Shown here: positions 62,560-64,000 of the stretch, piece after piece
How the letters are laid out: every line of letters starts with the position of its first letter
Position numbering within the stretch: position 1 is the first letter of the stretch
Assembly: GCF_012035195.1 (NCBI RefSeq)
Contig: NZ_JAAVJH010000013.1
Location: 29,788 to 93,787 of the forward strand
Direction of reading: 5' to 3'
Source of the DNA: Sphingomonas corticis
GTDB lineage: Bacteria; Pseudomonadota; Alphaproteobacteria; Sphingomonadales; Sphingomonadaceae
Length of the DNA stretch: 64,000 nucleotides
Translations under genes and position numbers: made by a program
The notes under the pieces: generated by a model
Told to the model about the DNA's origin: nothing
The model's input: the letters and a program-made list of their open reading frames with translations, nothing else
Database searches by the model: none

Positions 62560-63755
62560 GTCCTGTTTCCTTCCGCGGCCAGTGCAAGGCGTTGGTAAAC
62601 AGGTTGGTAGCGACGAATGTTTGACGACCAGTTACGCTGTTCGCGAACGAACGCCTCCGCCCGCGCCCGCCGTTCGTCCCAGCGGGAGCGATCGGCGAGC
62701 AGCGCGGCGAGCGCGCGGGCCGCGGCGGCGGGATCGTCCGCGGCGAACAGCGTGCCCGTCCGGCCGTCCTCGATCAGCTCGCGGTGCCCGCCGACGTCGG
62801 ACGCGGCGACCAGCTTGCGCTGCGCCATCGCCTCCAGCGGCTTCAGCGGCGTGACGAGATCGGTCAGCCGCATCCGCTTGCGCGGATAGGCGAGCACGTC
62901 GACCAGAGAATAGTAGCGTTCGACCTCGGCGTGCGGCACGCGGCCGACGAAGCGGATGCGATCGGCGACGGGCGAGGCCGCCGCCTGTGCGCGCAGCGCC
63001 GCCTCCATCGGCCCGCCGCCGACCAGCAGCAGCTGCGCCGCCGGGCGCGCCGCGACCAGCGCGGGCATGGCGGCGATCAGATCGTCCAGCCCCTCGTAAT
63101 CGTAGAAGCTGCCGATGAAGCCGACCACCTCGTCGCCGAGCGACAGATCGGCGGCGAGGCCCGCGTCGCGCGGCAGCGGCGCACCGAAGAGGCCGAGGTC
63201 GACGCCGTTGGGCGAGACGAGCACGCGCGCCGGATCGATCCCGCGCGCGATCAGGTCGCCGCGCAGCCCCTCGCAGATCACGGCGACATGGTCCGCGCGC
63301 CGCGCCGCCCAGGTCTCCAGCGCGCGCGTGGCGCGATAGCGCAGCGATCCCTCGCGCCCCGTGCCGTTCCCCACCGCCGCATCCTCCCAGAAGGCGCGGA
63401 TCTCGTAGACCAGCGGCAGTCCGCGGCGGCGCGCGGCGTGGAGGGAGGCGAGCGCACCGATGACGGGCGAGTGGGCATGGATCACGTCGGGCCGGAACCG
63501 GTCCGCCACCGCGCCGACCCGCGCCGCCAGCGCCGCGATCTCCCCCGGCAGGCCCGGCAGCGGACCGGGGCCGGTGCGGTGGAAGGCGATACCGTCGATC
63601 GTCTCCGCCGCGTCGGCGGCGCTTCCCTGCCGCATCCCGGTCACCGCCGCCACGTCCCACCCCTGCGCCATCTGCGCGGTCAGGATCGCGCGGGTGCGGA
63701 AGGTGTAGCCGCTCTGCAGCGGCAATCCGTGGTCGAGGACGTGGAGGATGCGCAT
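62529..63755 (-). CDS. Exosortase A/PEP-CTERM-associated GT4 glycosyltransferase
   Basis: This 408-aa cytoplasmic enzyme is of the GT4 family (GT-B fold) and begins MRILHVLDHGLPLQSGYTFRT. That matches the exosortase A-associated Daro_2409-type glycosyltransferases. The C-terminal half has the GT4 features VGFIGSFYDYEGLDDLI and the acceptor/donor motif PLKPLEAMAQRKLVAASDVGG. It would add a sugar during exopolysaccharide synthesis of the exosortase system. It starts at ATG 63755 and overlaps the following hypothetical gene by 31 bp. The sugar is unknown. Confidence 0.88.
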   Translation of the reverse strand: MRILHVLDHGLPLQSGYTFRTRAILTAQMAQGWDVAAVTGMRQGSAADAAETIDGIAFHRTGPGPLPGLPGEIAALAARVGAVADRFRPDVIHAHSPVIGALASLHAARRRGLPLVYEIRAFWEDAAVGNGTGREGSLRYRATRALETWAARRADHVAVICEGLRGDLIARGIDPARVLVSPNGVDLGLFGAPLPRDAGLAADLSLGDEVVGFIGSFYDYEGLDDLIAAMPALVAARPAAQLLLVGGGPMEAALRAQAAASPVADRIRFVGRVPHAEVERYYSLVDVLAYPRKRMRLTDLVTPLKPLEAMAQRKLVAASDVGGHRELIEDGRTGTLFAADDPAAAARALAALLADRSRWDERRARAEAFVREQRNWSSNIRRYQPVYQRLALAAEGNRTWSRIPSLQH

Positions 63756-63806
63756 GGGGCGCGGGTGTAGCGGGAGGTGGTTTGATGCGGAGTTAAGCCT
63801 GTCACC

Positions 63807-63870
63807 CTCCCCGGTCGTGCCGAGAAGGCACCGAACCCGTCGAAGCCTGTCCTCAGGACGAACGGCGAGG
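63807..63870. repeat. Intergenic inverted repeat, copy 4
   Basis: CCTCCCCGGTCGTGC and GGACGAACGGCGAGG form imperfect arms around a CGTCGAAGCCTGTCC-type loop. It is the most degenerate copy and lies just before the IS element. Confidence 0.55.
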
Positions 63871-63877
63871 ACGTTTA

Positions 63878-64000
63878 GGGTCAGGACCCATTGATGTGGG
63901 AGGCGCGATCTGATTCAGGCTCCGTGAGGAGAGAGTGGATGAGCGACCTGTACTGGCTGACGGATGAGCAGATGGCGCGTCTGCAACCGTTCTTTCCCAA
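63878..64000 (+). mobile_element. Left end of an IS5-family insertion sequence (cut by window edge)
   Basis: GGGTCAGGACCC starts a terminal sequence right after TTA, a possible TNA-type target, and leads to the transposase start 61 nt later. The right end is outside the window, so the boundary is inferred. Confidence 0.6.
63939..64000 (+). CDS. IS5-family transposase, first 20 codons
   Basis: The frame begins MSDLYWLTDEQMARLQPFF, the standard start of IS5-family (IS1031/IS427-like) DDE transposases. GAGGAGAGAG precedes the ATG. The rest lies beyond the window, so it is unknown whether the gene is intact or split in two frames. Confidence 0.85.
   Translation, partial: MSDLYWLTDEQMARLQPFFP

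Overview
The window is about 64 kb of very GC-rich DNA (roughly 70% by eye) from an alphaproteobacterium, most likely a Sphingomonas-like member of the Sphingomonadaceae. The reasons are TonB receptors paired with tryptophan-halogenase-like genes, an argS-SPOR-nagZ neighbourhood, a PafA/SPAP-type alkaline phosphatase, an exosortase-associated glycosyltransferase, a GTTC-N7-GTTC SOS box, and copies of a sphingomonad-style intergenic inverted repeat. I see no rRNA, tRNA, CRISPR array or prophage structural genes. Coding density is high and many neighbours overlap by 1-8 nt.

Layout. (1) 1-23.7 kb is an accessory nutrient-acquisition region. It holds the end of an RmlD-like sugar reductase, a GH3 beta-glucosidase, a TonB-dependent receptor (TBDR) followed by a terminator hairpin and an exported six-hairpin glycosidase, a flavin-dependent halogenase coupled to a DUF6445 protein, a His-rich small protein with a second TBDR, a UDP-glucuronate epimerase and a CPA2 antiporter. 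A minus-strand operon then reads TBDR > halogenase > SapC > FIH-like cupin > halogenase > LacI regulator. Its genes are translationally coupled, and two LacI-type operator palindromes lie in front of the TBDR. (2) 23.7-36.5 kb holds an amidohydrolase, a beta-hydroxyacid dehydrogenase, threonine dehydratase, leucyl/arginyl-tRNA-protein transferase, a trifunctional GH18-like/NodB/GT2 membrane enzyme, a ZIP permease, an AraC/SDR pair and a small signalling operon. (3) 36.5-53 kb is mostly housekeeping or envelope: an Hsp70-like protein, nagZ, a MipA-like protein, a SPOR protein, argS, an alpha-E/ATP-grasp/transglutaminase-like triad, dsbD, an alkaline phosphatase, a beta-helix protein and an aldehyde dehydrogenase. 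A frameshifted AbrB-like remnant follows. (4) 53-64 kb holds tamB-tamA, a small membrane protein, an S24 repressor-like protease divergent from two small genes across an exact SOS box, an MFS transporter, an exosortase-type glycosyltransferase, and the left end of an IS5-family element cut by the window edge.

The most interesting system is the pairing of flavin halogenases with predicted Fe(II)/2-oxoglutarate oxygenases (the FIH-like cupin, and DUF6445 with a visible HxD...H...R pattern) downstream of TonB receptors, with no natural-product assembly genes nearby. I infer an inducible uptake-and-modification module, for a glycan or an aromatic/indolic ligand, whose chemistry is not established.
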